Under the pieces are notes generated by a model. The model saw nothing but the letters and a program-made list of their open reading frames with translations, was not told the DNA's origin and made no database searches. A DNA stretch of 9,285 nt, from NCBI GenBank assembly GCA_005786775.1, contig SYDD01000123.1, positions 1 to 9,285 on the forward strand, written 5' to 3'. Source of the DNA: Opitutaceae bacterium. Its GTDB lineage: Bacteria; Verrucomicrobiota; Verrucomicrobiia; Opitutales; Opitutaceae. The position numbers and the translations under genes are program-made. Shown here piece after piece: positions 7,445-9,285 of this stretch (position 1 is its first letter; every line of letters begins with the position of its first letter).

Positions 7445-9285
7445 ATGGGGTCCATGCTTACCTTTTCCGCCGGGAGCTGGCTCTGGCCCGCGCTGGCCGC
7501 CGGTGCGGTCGCGCTAGCCGCGCTGGTCTGGGGCTATCGCCGGGCCGCCGGTCACCCGTGGCGCTGGCGCCTCGCCCTCCTCAAGGCGCTGGGCTGCGGT
7601 GCTCTCGTGCTTTGCCTGCTGGAGCCTACGTGGGTCCGGCAGCGCGCGCGGCCGGGCGCCAACCTCTTCGCGGTGCTCGCGGACAACAGCCAGAGCCTCC
7701 AGGTCCGCGACCCGGGCGCGACGCGGGCCCGCGGCGAGGAGCTGCGCGAGTTGCTCGCCCCGGCCCGCGCGGCGTGGCCCGGGGCGCTCGCGGCCACCTT
7801 CGATGTGCGCCGTTACGTGCTCGACGCCCGCCTGCAGGCCTCGCGCGATTTCCGCGACCTGACCTTCGAGGGCCGCGCCACCGCCCTCGGGCACGGCCTG
7901 CGCGCCGTCACCGAGCGCCTCACGGGCCGGCCCCTCGCGGGCATCCTGCTCTTCACCGACGGCAACGCCACGGACCTGCGCGGCGGACTTCCCGCTGACC
8001 TCGCCGGATTGCCGCCGGTTTATCCGGTCGTCCTCGGCCGTCCCGGCGCCGTGCGGGACCTCTCGCTCGCCCAGGTCGGCGTGACGCAGTCCGCCTTCGA
8101 GGATGCCCCCGTTGACGTGCAGGCGGAGGTGGTCGCTGGCGGCTTCACCGGGCGCCCGGTGACGGTGCGCCTGCTGGACCGGACCGGCAAGGTCCTGCAG
8201 GAGCAGACGCGCGAGGCGCGGCGGGACGGCGAGACCCTCGGTTTCCGCTTCCGTTTCAAGCCCGCGGAGCCCGGCCTCTCCTTCCACGAGGTGCGCGTTT
8301 CGGCGCCGGCGGGTGAGGAGGCCTCCGAGGCCACGCTGGTGAACAACCAGCGCGTGATCACCGTCGACCGCGGGCGCGGGCCGCTGCGCGTCCTCTACGT
8401 CTCCGGCCGGCCGAACTGGGAGTACAAGTTCCTCAACCGCGCGATCGAGGGTGACGAGCAGCTGCAGCTCGTGGGCCTGATTCGGGTGGCGAAGCGGGAG
8501 CCGAAGTTCGATTTCCGGGGCCGGGCCGGCGAGACCAGTAATCCCCTCTTCCGCGGCTTCGGCAGCCAGGCCCCCGAGGACGTGCAGCGCTACGACCAGC
8601 CGGTCCTAGTGCGCCTCAATACGCGCGATGAACTGGAACTGCGGTCCGGTTTCCCGCGCACGCCCGAGGAGCTCTTCGGCTACCACGCGGTGATCGTCGA
8701 CGACCTGGAGGCCGAATTCTTCTCCCCGGACCAAGCCGCCCTGCTGCAGCGCTTCGTGTCCGAGCGGGGCGGCGGTTTCCTGATGCTCGGGGGAATGGAA
8801 TCGTTCCAGGAGGGCCGCTACCACCGCACGCCCGTCGGCGAGATGCTTCCCGTCTACCTTGACCGCTCCGCGGAGGAGCCAAACACGCCGGCCAAGGTCC
8901 AGTTCCAGCTCTCGCGGGAGGGCTGGCTCCAGCCGTGGGCCCGCCTGCGCGAGACCGAGGGTGAGGAACGCGCGCGGCTCGAGGCGATGCCCCCCTTCGA
9001 GGTGCTCAACCGCGTGCGCGCCCTCAAGCCCGGCGCGAGCGTCATCGCCAGCGTGCGCGACGAGAAAGGCGGCGAACTGCCCGCGCTCGCCGTGCAGCGC
9101 TTCGGCCGCGGGCGCACCGCCGCCCTGATGGTCGGGGACCTCTGGCGCTGGGGGATGCGCGACGCGGCCGCCCAGGAGGATATGGCCCGCTCTTGGCGCC
9201 AACTGTTGCGCTGGCTCGTCGCCGACGTCCCGGGCCGGATTCAGGTCACCGCCGAACCCGTCGCGGGCGACCCCAACGGGGCGCA
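7445..9285 (+). CDS. Membrane VWA protein with GATase-like domain (3' end outside window)
   Basis: The frame is open from ATG 7445 to the window edge: 613 full codons, no stop. The start lies 3 bases after the preceding stop, with a weak ribosome site; ATG 7454 (fourth codon) is the alternative. Two N-terminal helices (about 12-30 and 43-60) flank a basic loop (YRRAAGHPWRWR). A VWA-like domain at about 73-200 keeps D80-N-S82-Q-S84, Thr146 and Asp172 (LLFTDGNATD). A beta-rich segment covers about 204-308. A GATase-like alpha/beta domain follows from about 313, with RVLYVSGRPNWEYKFLNRAI, AVIVDDLEAEFFSPDQ and ERGGGFLMLGGMESF; where GATases have the Cys nucleophile elbow, this shows GGM and no Cys. 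RFGRGRTAALMVGDLWRWGM near 552-571 is also typical of these proteins. By comparison with such proteins a further beta domain or C-terminal tail is likely missing. It looks like a paralogue in architecture of the BatA-like protein; its role is unknown. Confidence 0.92.
   Translation, partial: MGSMLTFSAGSWLWPALAAGAVALAALVWGYRRAAGHPWRWRLALLKALGCGALVLCLLEPTWVRQRARPGANLFAVLADNSQSLQVRDPGATRARGEELRELLAPARAAWPGALAATFDVRRYVLDARLQASRDFRDLTFEGRATALGHGLRAVTERLTGRPLAGILLFTDGNATDLRGGLPADLAGLPPVYPVVLGRPGAVRDLSLAQVGVTQSAFEDAPVDVQAEVVAGGFTGRPVTVRLLDRTGKVLQEQTREARRDGETLGFRFRFKPAEPGLSFHEVRVSAPAGEEASEATLVNNQRVITVDRGRGPLRVLYVSGRPNWEYKFLNRAIEGDEQLQLVGLIRVAKREPKFDFRGRAGETSNPLFRGFGSQAPEDVQRYDQPVLVRLNTRDELELRSGFPRTPEELFGYHAVIVDDLEAEFFSPDQAALLQRFVSERGGGFLMLGGMESFQEGRYHRTPVGEMLPVYLDRSAEEPNTPAKVQFQLSREGWLQPWARLRETEGEERARLEAMPPFEVLNRVRALKPGASVIASVRDEKGGELPALAVQRFGRGRTAALMVGDLWRWGMRDAAAQEDMARSWRQLLRWLVADVPGRIQVTAEPVAGDPNGA

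Noticed and set aside
7514..9202. Minus-strand frames opposite the last gene (7514-8287 and 8606-9202)
   Set aside because: The + strand frame encodes recognisable VWA and GATase-like motifs throughout; these are its antisense shadows.
1..9285. CRISPR array, tRNA/rRNA, insertion sequence or terminator
   Set aside because: No spaced repeats, RNA gene signatures, transposase or terminal inverted repeats, or hairpin-plus-T-run were seen. Nearly every base is coding.

Overview
The window is a continuous piece of a very GC-rich (roughly 70% by eye) bacterial chromosome. It is packed with five co-directional + strand genes and has no gap longer than 4 bases. Both window edges cut a gene. The order is MoxR-type AAA+ ATPase (C-terminal part), DUF58 protein, large membrane protein with a BatA-type N-terminus and a von Willebrand factor A (VWA) domain, 1258-residue membrane-anchored coiled-coil protein, and a second membrane VWA protein with a glutamine-amidotransferase-like (GATase-like) fold (N-terminal part). 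From memory this set is typical of Verrucomicrobiota (Opitutales-like) and Planctomycetota. The codon use, lack of intergenic DNA and protein styles fit an Opitutaceae-like or planctomycete genome, but the sequence alone does not settle the phylum.

Layout. 1-629: lid end of the MoxR ATPase. 634-1575: DUF58, starting 4 bases after the moxR stop. 1572-3668: BatA-like VWA protein, with an ATGA overlap and a clear GGAGG ribosome site inside the end of DUF58. 3665-7441: the giant coiled-coil protein, with another ATGA overlap but no ribosome site. 7445 to the window end: second VWA/GATase-like protein, 3 bases after the previous stop. No promoter, terminator, RNA gene, mobile element or CRISPR array is visible, so this is the interior of one operon.

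How the genes may work together. MoxR ATPases are known as chaperone-like partners of VWA proteins. Here the MoxR and DUF58 products have no membrane segments and should be cytosolic. The three large proteins have N-terminal membrane helices, and the positive-inside rule puts their VWA, Ig-like, GATase-like and coiled-coil parts outside the cytoplasmic membrane. All three VWA-type domains keep a D-x-S-x-S metal site, while the GATase-like domains lack a visible catalytic cysteine, so binding or scaffolding looks likelier than catalysis. A plausible but unproven reading is an envelope complex that is assembled or remodelled from the cytosol by MoxR/DUF58. The module as a whole is functionally uncharacterised as far as I know, and the coiled-coil protein is its most distinctive part.
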